In this document: positions 1-7,565 of the stretch, piece by piece
How positions within the stretch are numbered: the first letter of the stretch is position 1
Layout: each line of letters opens with the position of its first letter
Assembly (NCBI GenBank): GCA_963811585.1
Contig: CAWERR010000009.1
Location: forward strand, 372,001 to 436,000
Reading direction: 5' to 3'
DNA: 64,000 nt
Source: JACDHG01 sp963811585
GTDB lineage: Bacteria; Actinomycetota; Actinomycetes; Propionibacteriales; Nocardioidaceae
Translations under genes and position numbers: made by a program
Notes under the pieces: generated by a model
What the model saw: only the letters and a program-made list of their open reading frames with translations
What the model was told of the DNA's origin: nothing
The model's database searches: none

Positions 1-584
1 CTGGCCTGGAGTGGGTAGCAAGCGCACTCTCGATGTCCGCTCTGCTGTCAGAGGTGAAGGAGTCGACCCGGCGCATCTCCGAACTCGTCGCTGCCGTCCG
101 TTCCTACTCGCAGATGGACCGAGCGTCGATGCAGCAGATCGACGTGACCGATGGCCTCGAGAGCACTCTGGTGATGCTGGGGCACAAGCTGCGCGAGGGC
201 GTCACGGTGGTCCGCGACTACAGCGCCGACGTCCCACGGATCGAGGCGTACGCCGGCGAGCTCAACCAGGTATGGACCAATCTCATCGACAACGCTGTCG
301 ACGCCATGGCCGGTCGCGGCACGTTGCGGGTAGCCACGCGAGTCGACGGAGACGACGTCGTCATCGAGATAGGCGACACCGGCTCGGGCATGTCGCCAGA
401 AGTGGCCGCCCGCGCCTTCGAGGCCTTCTACACAACCAAGGACGTCGGCGAAGGAACCGGCCTCGGACTGGATATCGCGCAGCGCATCATCGTCGAGCGT
501 CACGACGGCAAGATCGACATCGATTCCCGACCGGGTGAAACCGTGCTCCAGGTGCGTCTCCCGATGCGGTTGCACAACCGTTAG
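1..584 (+). CDS. Sensor histidine kinase-like protein, C-terminal ATPase domain (5' end outside window)
   Basis: The reading frame is open from base 3, so the gene begins before the window; 193 residues are visible. The segment is a GHKL ATPase domain: N-box NQVWTNLIDNAVDAM, G1 box DTGSGM and G2 box GTGLGLDIA, preceded by a helical stretch (STRRISELVAAVRSYSQMD) of the kind that links the dimerisation helix to the catalytic domain. Such domains bind ATP and usually phosphorylate a histidine on the same protein. No phospho-acceptor His box is visible, so it may lie upstream or be absent. An internal ATG at 33 is not favoured, because coding similarity continues upstream of it. The next gene starts nine bases after the stop. 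The sensory input is unknown. Confidence 0.8.
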   Translation, partial: GLEWVASALSMSALLSEVKESTRRISELVAAVRSYSQMDRASMQQIDVTDGLESTLVMLGHKLREGVTVVRDYSADVPRIEAYAGELNQVWTNLIDNAVDAMAGRGTLRVATRVDGDDVVIEIGDTGSGMSPEVAARAFEAFYTTKDVGEGTGLGLDIAQRIIVERHDGKIDIDSRPGETVLQVRLPMRLHNR

Positions 585-593
585 CGTCGGGTC

Positions 594-959
594 GTGGCCT
601 CGGAATCTGCATCGCCCAGACCGTCGTTCGTGCTGCACGACCATCGCAAACCGCAGCCGCACTTCGACTTGCGCTTGGAGGAAGACGGCGTCCTGCGCTC
701 GTGGGCGTTGCCGCGCGGAATACCCACGAATAGCGCCGACAACCGGCTGGCCGTCCCCGTGTCAGACCATGACATGGACCATCTGGCCTACACCGACGCC
801 GACAAGTCGATTGCCGACACCGGCTGGTGGGAAGAGCACAACCGCACGGACCGGCGCATCCTGTTCACCCTCCACGGGAAGGACGGCGCCCGCCGCTATG
901 CCCTCATCGACACTGGGGACAACTGGCTGATGCATCTGACCAAGGATCAAGCTGGTTGA
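594..959 (+). CDS. Stand-alone LigD-type 3'-phosphoesterase domain protein
   Basis: A 121-residue protein matching the 3'-phosphoesterase (PE) module that in many bacteria is fused to ATP-dependent DNA ligase D. Diagnostic segments are FVLHDHRKPQPHFDLRLE and GVLRSWALPRG, which carry the His, the HFDLR His/Asp/Arg and the downstream hydrophobic strand that form the PE metal site. In the family this domain trims 3'-phosphate or 3'-ribonucleotide ends during non-homologous end joining. Here there is no ligase or primase domain and the protein ends after the PE fold. The GTG start at 594 lies ten bases after the preceding stop, so it may be cotranscribed with the kinase. A role in DNA-end processing is inferred from family only. 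Confidence 0.8.
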   Translation: MASESASPRPSFVLHDHRKPQPHFDLRLEEDGVLRSWALPRGIPTNSADNRLAVPVSDHDMDHLAYTDADKSIADTGWWEEHNRTDRRILFTLHGKDGARRYALIDTGDNWLMHLTKDQAG

Positions 960-998
960 TGCTTGGCGACCGGTCCCGCGTCGAACACGTGCAGCGGG

Positions 999-1901
999 CT
1001 AGATCTCAGCTGCCGATCCGGTGACCTTGATTCCGCCGACGTCGGGAATGTCGACGAGGAGGAGACTGGGGCGTCCCATGTCGTACCCCTGCTGGATCTG
1101 GACTTGGCGCGATGCCGGGACAAGGTCGAGCGCCCGGAGATAGCCACCGAGGGCGGCCGCAGCAGCGCCGGTGGCCGGATCTTCCACCACTCCACCAGGT
1201 GGGAACGGGTCCCGTGCGTGGAAGAGGTCGTCGCGCTCGCGCTGGACGACCTGCATCGTGGTCCAGTCATGCTCCGCCATGAGTGCGTCGAGTGCCTGGT
1301 AGTTGTAGGCGAGCTGTGCGAGCAGCCCTCGACTCTTCACCGCGACCACGGGGTGATGGGCCCCGGCGAATCCGACCCTGGGCGGTAGCGCGGGTTCGAG
1401 CACGTCGTGAGTCCAGCCCAACGCAGCGAGTGTGCGCTCAAGCACGTCTGGAGACAACTCGGCGACGGATGGCTCGACGCTTGTCAACGTCGCCAGGATC
1501 TGCTGGCCTTCACGACGTGTCGCCACCGGCACGCGCCCCCCGACCGTGTCGAAGTTGAGAGTGCCGGTGCCGAACCGCTCCGCGTGCGCCACAGCGGTCG
1601 CGATGGTCGCGTGTCCGCAGAACGGCACCTCCGCACGGGGGCTGAAGTACCGGACCGGGGCGTGGCGCTCGCGTTCGTCGTCGTCGGGCGCGCTCGTCCA
1701 CGCGTGTTCCGGAAAGAGAAAGGCAGTCTCGGAAAATCCGACGTCAGCAGCGACAGCCAACATCTCTCGGTCGGTCATCCCACGCGCGTCGAGGACGACC
1801 CCGGCGGGATTGCCGCCGCCATCCGACGCGGCGAAAGCCGTATAACGCAGCACCTCTGGTTCGCGGGCCTGAGTGGCAAGGTCTCCAGTGGGAGCGCTCA
1901 T
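999..1901 (-). CDS. PhzF family isomerase
   Basis: A 300-residue protein of the PhzF/diaminopimelate-epimerase-like fold. Visible hallmarks are GGNPAGVV near residue 29, the catalytic glutamate in SETAF (about residue 58), FCGHATIATA (about 93-102) and EDPATGAAAAALGGYL near residue 240. Length equals the family norm. PhzF itself isomerises trans-2,3-dihydro-3-hydroxyanthranilate in phenazine synthesis. No other phenazine gene is in the window, so the substrate here is unknown and this is probably one of the many housekeeping PhzF paralogues. It is convergent with the phosphoesterase gene and has its own ATG start. Confidence 0.88.
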   Translation of the reverse strand: MSAPTGDLATQAREPEVLRYTAFAASDGGGNPAGVVLDARGMTDREMLAVAADVGFSETAFLFPEHAWTSAPDDDERERHAPVRYFSPRAEVPFCGHATIATAVAHAERFGTGTLNFDTVGGRVPVATRREGQQILATLTSVEPSVAELSPDVLERTLAALGWTHDVLEPALPPRVGFAGAHHPVVAVKSRGLLAQLAYNYQALDALMAEHDWTTMQVVQRERDDLFHARDPFPPGGVVEDPATGAAAAALGGYLRALDLVPASRQVQIQQGYDMGRPSLLLVDIPDVGGIKVTGSAAEI

Positions 1902-1988
1902 GGAGGAACGCTACTTGCCCTGAGGACCGACGCGCATCCCCGACAATTCAAGCGCAGGTCCGCGCGCGCCCGACGCTCGGTGACGTTG

Positions 1989-2210
1989 CTAACGACGTGC
2001 CGCCTTCTTCTCTCGCAGCAGCAACGCCACCTGCGGGCACACGCGGACGGCGTGCTCGGCGTGACCATGCAAACCATCCGGCACATCTCCGCCGCGAACC
2101 GGCACCGGGTAGCCCCAGTCGTCGAGCTGCAGCACCTCAGGGAGCAGCTCGGCGCAGAGCCCATGGGCGTCGCAGCGGGTCCAGTCGACGACAAGTTGCG
2201 TGTCGCTCAT
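1989..2210 (-). CDS. [3Fe-4S]-type ferredoxin
   Basis: A 73-residue ferredoxin. Cluster ligands are visible as C-DAHGL-C near the N-terminus and C-P in AVRVCP near the C-terminus. A histidine sits where the middle cysteine of a [4Fe-4S] motif would be, which is typical of [3Fe-4S] ferredoxins of actinobacteria. The start MSDTQLVVDW is chosen because its ATG overlaps the stop of the NuoF-like gene by four bases (ATGA). A longer frame exists upstream but would run through that gene. It is the last gene of the redox operon and probably a soluble electron carrier serving the NuoF-like protein. Confidence 0.88.
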   Translation of the reverse strand: MSDTQLVVDWTRCDAHGLCAELLPEVLQLDDWGYPVPVRGGDVPDGLHGHAEHAVRVCPQVALLLREKKAARR

Positions 2211-3523
2211 GCCTGCACTCCGATCGGCAGCAGGTGCTGGAGTCTGCGACCGCACGAGTGACGCTGATGCACTGCAACCTCCGTGGGGTATGCCGAGATC
2301 AGTGAGCTGACGAAGCGCACGACGCCGTCGGGATGTGCGCATGCACCACGACCCGGGACGAGCTTCGCCCACCGGTCGAGCAACCGCAGGTCCTCGCCGT
2401 TGGCCACGCCGTCAGCAAGCGACTGCACTCGGTCGGCGATCGACCGCAGGCCGTGCACGCACGGACCACACTGACCGGCCGACGCGTTGGCCAGCATCCG
2501 GACAACCGGCGCCGCCTCGACGAGTGGGCACGCGGACGGCGGTAGTGGCAGCACCACGCCGGCGCCCAGGGTGCCGCCAACGTCTTGCAGCCCAGCGCGC
2601 GACAGCCTGGTCCCAGCTGCGAGGCCCGGTGCCAGCCAGGTGCCGTGATAGCCGCCGATCAGCACCGCGCGGGCGTTTGCGCGGTCACCCAGTACGTCGG
2701 CGAGGGGCGTGCCCAACGCGACCTCGAGTACCTCGGCGCCGGCACCTCTGTGCACGGTGAGCAGCGTCGTACCCGGCTCGTCGTCAGTGCCAACCGCACA
2801 GTAGGCATCGGGTCCGATACGAGCGAGCAAGGACAGCTGCGCCAGCGTCTCGACGTTGGACACGAGCGTCGGTCGCCCGTTTACGCCACCCTCGCTCGTG
2901 CGCTTGAGCGTGAACATCGGGATTGGCTCCTGCCCGCTCGACGCACGGACCACAGCCGACGACTCGCCGGCGATGAAGGTGTCCGTCACCGCGACAACCG
3001 TCATCCGCACCCGCGGTCCCTTGCTCTTTGGTCGCTCAGCCAAAGCATCGTCAACGGAGCGCCGGCCAGCCTCGTCGCCGACCACAAGACGCGCCTCGTG
3101 CGCACCGACGGTCACGGCCGCGAGCTCGAGCCCGTCGAGCACGAGGTGAGGCACCCGCTGCATCAGCGTTGCATCCTTGCGGCTCGCTTGCTCTCCCTCG
3201 CTGCCGTTGCCGACGACAAGTGCTCTACCCCGCGTAGCGCGAACCCCGCGAGCCTTGCGGACAAAGGGAAAAGCCGCACCTCCGCGCCCGCGGAGGTCGA
3301 CAGCCTCAGCGACGTCGAGCAGGTCGAGATGACCGCGCCGGACCATTTCAGGGACCGCGCCATGAGTTCGCAGGTGTGCGCCGAGGTCGAGTCGCGGTTG
3401 TCGGTTACTGGTGCCGCGCAGCAACCTTCGAGTTTCGAACGGCGCATGCGTGTCGGGTGGGGTCAGAGAGCCGCCGACGGCGAGGACGCCCGTGAGGTCG
3501 GAGACTTCGGTGAGTGTCGTCAT
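2207..3523 (-). CDS. NuoF-like (NADH-quinone oxidoreductase subunit F-like) iron-sulfur flavoprotein
   Basis: A 438-residue protein resembling the 51-kDa subunit of complex I and related FMN/NAD-binding subunits of soluble dehydrogenases. Visible segments are RGRGGAAFP (glycine-rich flavin/nucleotide loop), the acidic-aromatic strand ESSAVVR, GGVNGRPTLVSNVETLA, and the iron-sulfur motif SAGQCGPC near residue 350, with a further Cys in GRGACAHPDG. The canonical FMN-binding GAYICGEE is altered (FIAGESSAV), as in other stand-alone NuoF-like proteins. It overlaps its neighbours by four bases on both sides, so it is translationally coupled to the ferric-reductase-like membrane protein and the ferredoxin. 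The likely role is electron exchange between a pyridine nucleotide or ferredoxin and the membrane partner. Confidence 0.87.
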   Translation of the reverse strand: MTTLTEVSDLTGVLAVGGSLTPPDTHAPFETRRLLRGTSNRQPRLDLGAHLRTHGAVPEMVRRGHLDLLDVAEAVDLRGRGGAAFPFVRKARGVRATRGRALVVGNGSEGEQASRKDATLMQRVPHLVLDGLELAAVTVGAHEARLVVGDEAGRRSVDDALAERPKSKGPRVRMTVVAVTDTFIAGESSAVVRASSGQEPIPMFTLKRTSEGGVNGRPTLVSNVETLAQLSLLARIGPDAYCAVGTDDEPGTTLLTVHRGAGAEVLEVALGTPLADVLGDRANARAVLIGGYHGTWLAPGLAAGTRLSRAGLQDVGGTLGAGVVLPLPPSACPLVEAAPVVRMLANASAGQCGPCVHGLRSIADRVQSLADGVANGEDLRLLDRWAKLVPGRGACAHPDGVVRFVSSLISAYPTEVAVHQRHSCGRRLQHLLPIGVQA

Positions 3524-4104
3524 ACCTGTGCTCCTTGCTGCGGGCCGAGACCCGCATCATGTCGAGGTGCGTTCGGGCCACGAGAGCGCCACAACCGCAG
3601 GGCCAACGCCGCGAGTACCGCACCGACCGAGCCAACCGTCATAGCGACCACGAGGGGCTCGCCTGAGTCGGTTCCGGCGCCGATGCCGTGGGCTACCGAC
3701 AGCCCGTACGCCGCATAGGCGGTCAGGTGGATCAGCCACCACGTCCGCGAACCCATGTGGTGTCGCAGCAGGCTCGACACCACCACGACGATCAGTACGT
3801 CGATGGCGAGCGTGCCAAGGCCGGTCCACAGCGTGAGGTAGTCGGTGTCGAAGGGCAGCACGGCGTCCGTCCATTCCAACGGGACGAACGGGTCCATCAC
3901 CACCGAGCAGACGTGGACAACCAGCAGCAGCACGCCTGTCATCGCGGCTGCTCGGTGCAGCCCCTGAGTGACGAACCGCGGCATTGCCGCCGTCCGCGCG
4001 CCTGCCGCGATCCCGAGCACCACCGACAGCGTCAGCGCGAGGAGGGACACGAGACCGGAAGCCCTTGCGATAAACCACAGGATGGGCTCGCTCGTCTCGA
4101 TCAT
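3520..4104 (-). CDS. Ferric-reductase-like transmembrane protein
   Basis: A 194-residue integral membrane protein with about six hydrophobic segments (for example ASGLVSLLALTLSVVLGI, AAMTGVLLLVVHVCSVVM, LTLWTGLGTLAIDVLIVVVV). Histidines lie inside or at the ends of helices (GLHRAAA, LLVVHV, LLRHHMG, WWLIHL), the pattern of haem-binding in the ferric-reductase/MsrQ-like domain. The start at 4104 is chosen because its ATG overlaps the ApbE stop (ATGA); a much longer frame upstream is out of frame with ApbE and is a shadow. The family passes electrons across the membrane through two haems. Here it is probably the membrane arm of the operon's electron-transfer chain. Confidence 0.85.
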   Translation of the reverse strand: MIETSEPILWFIARASGLVSLLALTLSVVLGIAAGARTAAMPRFVTQGLHRAAAMTGVLLLVVHVCSVVMDPFVPLEWTDAVLPFDTDYLTLWTGLGTLAIDVLIVVVVSSLLRHHMGSRTWWLIHLTAYAAYGLSVAHGIGAGTDSGEPLVVAMTVGSVGAVLAALALRLWRSRGPNAPRHDAGLGPQQGAQV

Positions 4105-5060
4105 CGCGACCACACTCCCGGCTCGGGCCAACCACCAATGCGGAAGATGGCTCCGTCGTCCGCGACGAGCCTGCACGGGTAGCCGGTGCCGGCGAGCCAA
4201 CGCGGCGCAGCAGGCCCGAGTACGACGGCCGCCGTCGTGGCGGCGTTCGCGCTCACGCAGTTGCTCGCGGCCACGGTCACCGACGCCCACGGCGACGCAA
4301 CGGGCCGACGGGTCTCGGGATCGATGATGTGGTGCTGCGGTTGACCAGCACGGACCCATTGGCGGGCACCGGGGCTCGACGTGGCAAGTCCGCCCCCGCC
4401 GAGCATCACGGTCTCTCCGTCGCCCTTGGTGCCGTCGCTGACGGTGGTGGTGCTCACTCGCACCGGCCAGCCGCCGCTGGGCGCCGGACCGCTCATCGCG
4501 ACGTCCCCGCCGAGTGAGACCAGCACGCCGACACCCAGCCTGTCGGCGATGAGCGCTGCTGCCAGGTCGGCGCCCCGTGCCTTGGCAGTTGCACCGAGAT
4601 CCAAGCTGCATCCCGCCGGCACGAACACCGTCCCGGCTATGTCGTCCACGCGTACGTCGGCCCAGCCTGGCCAGAATGCGTGCGCCGCAGCGAGCAGCGC
4701 CGATGGCTCCTCCCGTTGGCCGGCGTCGTCGCGCAGTTCGGCGAAGTCGCGGTCGTAGCCGGCGGCGATGAGCGCGTCTCCGAGGGTCGGGTCCACGAGA
4801 CCGGCGGTGTCCTCGGCGACTGTGAGCGCGACCTTAACCGCGTCACGGAGGCGCTGGGTGGCCGGGAACGCTGATCCAGCTGCGGCATTGGCGCGGCTGA
4901 GTTCGGAGTCCGGACGGAAGCGGCTGCACGCCAGGTCGAGCTCCTCGAGCTCGTTGCGCAAGATGGCCCCTGCTTGCGCGAGCGCTGCGTCATCCGTGAC
5001 GGCGAGTTCGACGTACGTCCCGAGCCCGCTACTGCGGGGGGCGCTGGCCACGGCGCTCAT
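4101..5060 (-). CDS. apbE: FAD:protein FMN transferase (ApbE family)
   Basis: A 319-residue ApbE protein. Recognisable elements are DLACSRFRPDSELSRAN near the N-terminus, DLGATAKARGAD in the middle, LVSLGGDVAMSG, HHIIDPETRRPV and ASNCVSANAATTAAVVLG. The conserved family acid/serine positions are present in these stretches. ApbE enzymes attach FMN from FAD to a Thr/Ser of target proteins, usually in a (S/T)GA(S/T) sequence on the outside of the membrane. No lipobox or signal peptide is obvious. It overlaps both neighbours by four bases. No FMN-binding-domain substrate is encoded in this operon, which is unusual for such a module. Confidence 0.9.
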   Translation of the reverse strand: MSAVASAPRSSGLGTYVELAVTDDAALAQAGAILRNELEELDLACSRFRPDSELSRANAAAGSAFPATQRLRDAVKVALTVAEDTAGLVDPTLGDALIAAGYDRDFAELRDDAGQREEPSALLAAAHAFWPGWADVRVDDIAGTVFVPAGCSLDLGATAKARGADLAAALIADRLGVGVLVSLGGDVAMSGPAPSGGWPVRVSTTTVSDGTKGDGETVMLGGGGLATSSPGARQWVRAGQPQHHIIDPETRRPVASPWASVTVAASNCVSANAATTAAVVLGPAAPRWLAGTGYPCRLVADDGAIFRIGGWPEPGVWSR

Positions 5061-5506
5061 CCCGGGTCCGATCCGCTGGACGAACCGGACGGTTCGACCG
5101 GCTCAGGAGGTGGTGCCACCACCGGGGCGGGTGCTGGCGCGGGTGCCGCTGAGACCGACGCCTGGGGAGCGGGCGCGGCGGGCGCGGCCGGTGCGGCATC
5201 GCCAGCTGCGGGCTCATGTACGACCACGAGGACGCGGCGCGGCTGTGAGCTCGCGGGCAGCCGGACGGTGCGGCTCGCACTCTGCACGCTCGTCGCTGCG
5301 GCCTTCTTTTTCCCACCCTGCTTGACCGCTTGCGCGTCGCCGTTGGCGTCACCGGCTTCGCTGGTCGGGGCGGTCTCAGCGTGCTGCCGGGCGAGCAGCC
5401 CCGCGAGCGCTCCGGTGCCGGTGAAACCGAACACCATCACGGCCGCCGCCGACAACCGCATCGCGGCGACGGCACGGTCCCGGGATCGTGCGAGTGCGGC
5501 AGACAT
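5057..5506 (-). CDS. Membrane-anchored Pro/Ala-rich protein, first gene of the redox operon
   Basis: A 149-residue protein of unknown family. One hydrophobic segment (about residues 16-38, LSAAAVMVFGFTGTGALAGLL) follows an Arg-rich N-terminus, giving a signal-anchor topology with the rest outside the cell. The exported part is Ala/Pro/Ser-rich and ends in GSSSGSDPG. It contains a short ordered-looking strand, RTVRLPASSQPRRVLVVVHEP. Its stop overlaps the ApbE start (ATGA), so it is coupled to the redox genes. It occupies the place where comparable operons encode an FMN-binding protein, but no FMN_bind domain or TGAT-like acceptor motif is visible. The function is unknown. Confidence 0.7.
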   Translation of the reverse strand: MSAALARSRDRAVAAMRLSAAAVMVFGFTGTGALAGLLARQHAETAPTSEAGDANGDAQAVKQGGKKKAAATSVQSASRTVRLPASSQPRRVLVVVHEPAAGDAAPAAPAAPAPQASVSAAPAPAPAPVVAPPPEPVEPSGSSSGSDPG

Positions 5507-5694
5507 GGTTCCTCCTTCGGTCAGGAGTCATCACCGTGTCGCGTTTCGTCTCAAGGTGACCCCACGCGTACGTCAACGCATCGCAAAGATTCGGGCCGCC
5601 TTCCTTAGCCCAGACACAACCTGGGAGGGAGGTCCCCATTACCACCGTGCTGACACGTTCATACGTGCCACAGCAAGCACACAAAGGAGCTCAC

Positions 5695-6201
5695 ATGCGA
5701 ACCGCTTTGACCGTCGCTGGCGTCGCCATCGCGGGGACCGCGCTCGGCGCACTCGCCTACACCACCGTTTCGGCGCCGGCCGCGTCCCCCACCAGCAGCA
5801 GCACCGAGGAGCAGGCACCCACGGCCAAGAAACAGCAAGGCATCAAGTGCGCCAAGCCTGCCCGCATCATCGGGCAGGACTGCGTCACTGTGGTGCATGT
5901 CCGACCCGGTAGGTCCTCGGTCTCCAATCCGTCCAGTGCACCGGCTGCCCCGGTAATGCAACCAGCGGTGCCTCCCGCACCGGCCCCGGCGCCGCCAGCC
6001 GCACCGGTTTTCGACGATGACGGCAACGACTTCGACGACGACTTCGATGACTCTGATGACAGGTTCGACGACGACTTCGATGACTCATATGACAGGTTCG
6101 ACGACGACGATGCAGACGACCGGGCCGAGGACGCAGCTGATGACGCAGAGGACCGTGCCGACGACCTCGCCGACGAGCGTGAGGACGCAGACGACGACTG
6201 A
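5695..6201 (+). CDS. Secreted Asp-rich repeat protein
   Basis: A 168-residue protein. ATG 5695 is preferred over an upstream in-frame start because AAAGGAG lies about seven bases before it. Residues 1-25 form a signal peptide or anchor (MRTALTVAGVAIAGTALGAL). Two cysteines follow (GIKCAKP, GQDCVTV), then a Pro/Ala linker, then a strongly acidic C-terminal tail from about residue 105. The tail is built of repeated DDxFDDDFDDS and later D/E-A-D units and ends EREDADDD. The tail could bind Ca2+, Fe or other cations; this is inference. It is divergent from the redox operon and faces the two-component system. No known family is recognised. Confidence 0.75.
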   Translation: MRTALTVAGVAIAGTALGALAYTTVSAPAASPTSSSTEEQAPTAKKQQGIKCAKPARIIGQDCVTVVHVRPGRSSVSNPSSAPAAPVMQPAVPPAPAPAPPAAPVFDDDGNDFDDDFDDSDDRFDDDFDDSYDRFDDDDADDRAEDAADDAEDRADDLADEREDADDD

Positions 6202-6238
6202 CGAACGTCCACGAGCGGTGAAGGGTGCGACTCTCCGC

Positions 6239-6280
6239 CGGTCGAGCTTGCAGACCTAGATCTCGACAGGCTCGATCACT
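6239..6280. repeat. Dispersed palindromic element (GGTCGAGCTTG.../GATCTCGACAGGCTCGATCA)
   Basis: Between two convergent genes lies GGTCGAGCTTG followed by GATCTCGACAGGCTCGATCA. The same two half-elements recur at 23.2-23.3, 31.55 and 61.5 kb. Each half is a near-palindrome around TCGA, and the two together can form a hairpin. It resembles a REP/BIME-type intergenic repeat. Confidence 0.7.
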
Positions 6281-6290
6281 GCGTTGGTGC

Positions 6291-7565
6291 TCAGGTGGTC
6301 GGAGGGCCGAGCTCGAGGCGGACCGCGGCACCGCCGTATCTACTTCGTCCGAGCTGCAGCACTCCACCGCTTGCCGCCGCCGTACGTCGGGCGATGTCGA
6401 GACCGAGGCCGGTCGAGCCGGTGCGGCTGCTGCCACGATCGAGCGCGGCGTCGTCGGGGAACCCGTGTCCCTCGTCTTCGATTACCAGCACCGCGCCGCC
6501 GCCTTGTCGCGGTTCCAACCGCACATGGATGCGGGTTCTTTCGGGCGTGTAGGACAGCGCGTTCTCGAGCAGCGCGTCCAGCGCCGCACCGAGGTCGGAG
6601 TCGAGCAGCGCCACTGGCAACGGGATTGCGGGTAGCACCGTGTCCAGGCTCCGGCCCTGATCCTCGGCGAGGGCTGACCAGAATTCGACCCGTCGACGTA
6701 CGACCTCCACCGCATCGACCGACGCATCTGCCTCGATCGGCCGGCGGGCATCGCGGATCACGTCATCGACGGCTCGCTCCAGCGCGTCGACGTCTGACCC
6801 GAGGCGAGACGCCTCATCGGGATGCCGCAAGCCGTCACTGTCCAAGCGCAGCGCGGTGATGGGGGTCCGGAGCCGGTGGGAGAGATCGGCGACGAGCTCA
6901 CGTTCGGCAGCGAGCAGCACCTGGATGCGCTGGGCTAGCCGATTGACGACCGTGGCGAGCTCGACCACTTCCGGCGGGCCGACCGGATCGACCCGGACGT
7001 CGAGGCGGCCTTCACCCAACCCATGGGTGGCTTCCGCGAGATCACCCAACGGTCGGGCGATCCGCTTCGCCAGGCGGTCGGCAACGATCAAAGCGACGAC
7101 GATGAGGCCAGCGCCGAGTGCGGCGAGCACCAACCAGGCTTGCGATACCCCGCTGTCGAGCTGGTCCTCGGGCACCAGCACCCGCACCACCTGGCGCCCC
7201 TCCTCCGTCGCCACCGGCTGCAGTACCTCGTAGCCGTCAGCTGACTCTGCTGCGAACGACAGCCCCCGCGACGCCCGCTCGACCGCCGATGACCGGGTTG
7301 CCTGCGCACCGACCACAGTGCCGTCGGACAGGAACACCGTCGTACGACGCTCACTCTGTTGGTTGACGAGCCGGACGGCCGTCTCCAACTGAGGGCCTTC
7401 CCCCACAACCCCGACCAGAAGCGCAACGTTCTGGGCGTCCTGGGTCGCGGACTGGACCTCGCGGTCTTGGGCAAGCTCGCGCACCAGCAGCGCCAGTGGC
7501 AAGAGGAACGCGATCACGACGACAGAGGTCGTGGAGGCAACGAGTACAGCCAGCTGGCGTCTCAT
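6291..7565 (-). CDS. Sensor histidine kinase with HAMP domain
   Basis: A 424-residue membrane kinase. A first membrane helix at about residues 5-29 is followed by an extracytoplasmic sensor region (about 30-140). A second helix (about 144-166, AWLVLAALGAGLIVVALIVA) leads into HAMP (RIARPLGDLAEATHGLGEGR), the H-box DLSHRLRTPITAL with the phospho-accepting His, N-box ALLENALSYTP, G1 EDEGHGF and G2 GSTGLGLDIARR. Its start overlaps the stop of the response-regulator gene by four bases, forming a cognate pair. The nearby secreted acidic protein and ferric-reductase operon make them candidate targets, but no binding site was identified. The signal is unknown. Confidence 0.92.
   Translation of the reverse strand: MRRQLAVLVASTTSVVVIAFLLPLALLVRELAQDREVQSATQDAQNVALLVGVVGEGPQLETAVRLVNQQSERRTTVFLSDGTVVGAQATRSSAVERASRGLSFAAESADGYEVLQPVATEEGRQVVRVLVPEDQLDSGVSQAWLVLAALGAGLIVVALIVADRLAKRIARPLGDLAEATHGLGEGRLDVRVDPVGPPEVVELATVVNRLAQRIQVLLAAERELVADLSHRLRTPITALRLDSDGLRHPDEASRLGSDVDALERAVDDVIRDARRPIEADASVDAVEVVRRRVEFWSALAEDQGRSLDTVLPAIPLPVALLDSDLGAALDALLENALSYTPERTRIHVRLEPRQGGGAVLVIEDEGHGFPDDAALDRGSSRTGSTGLGLDIARRTAAASGGVLQLGRSRYGGAAVRLELGPPTT

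Noticed and set aside
5057..5506. FMN-binding acceptor protein for ApbE
   Set aside because: The only similar string is FTGTGALAG within the membrane helix; there is no FMN_bind domain or TGA(S/T) site on the exported part.
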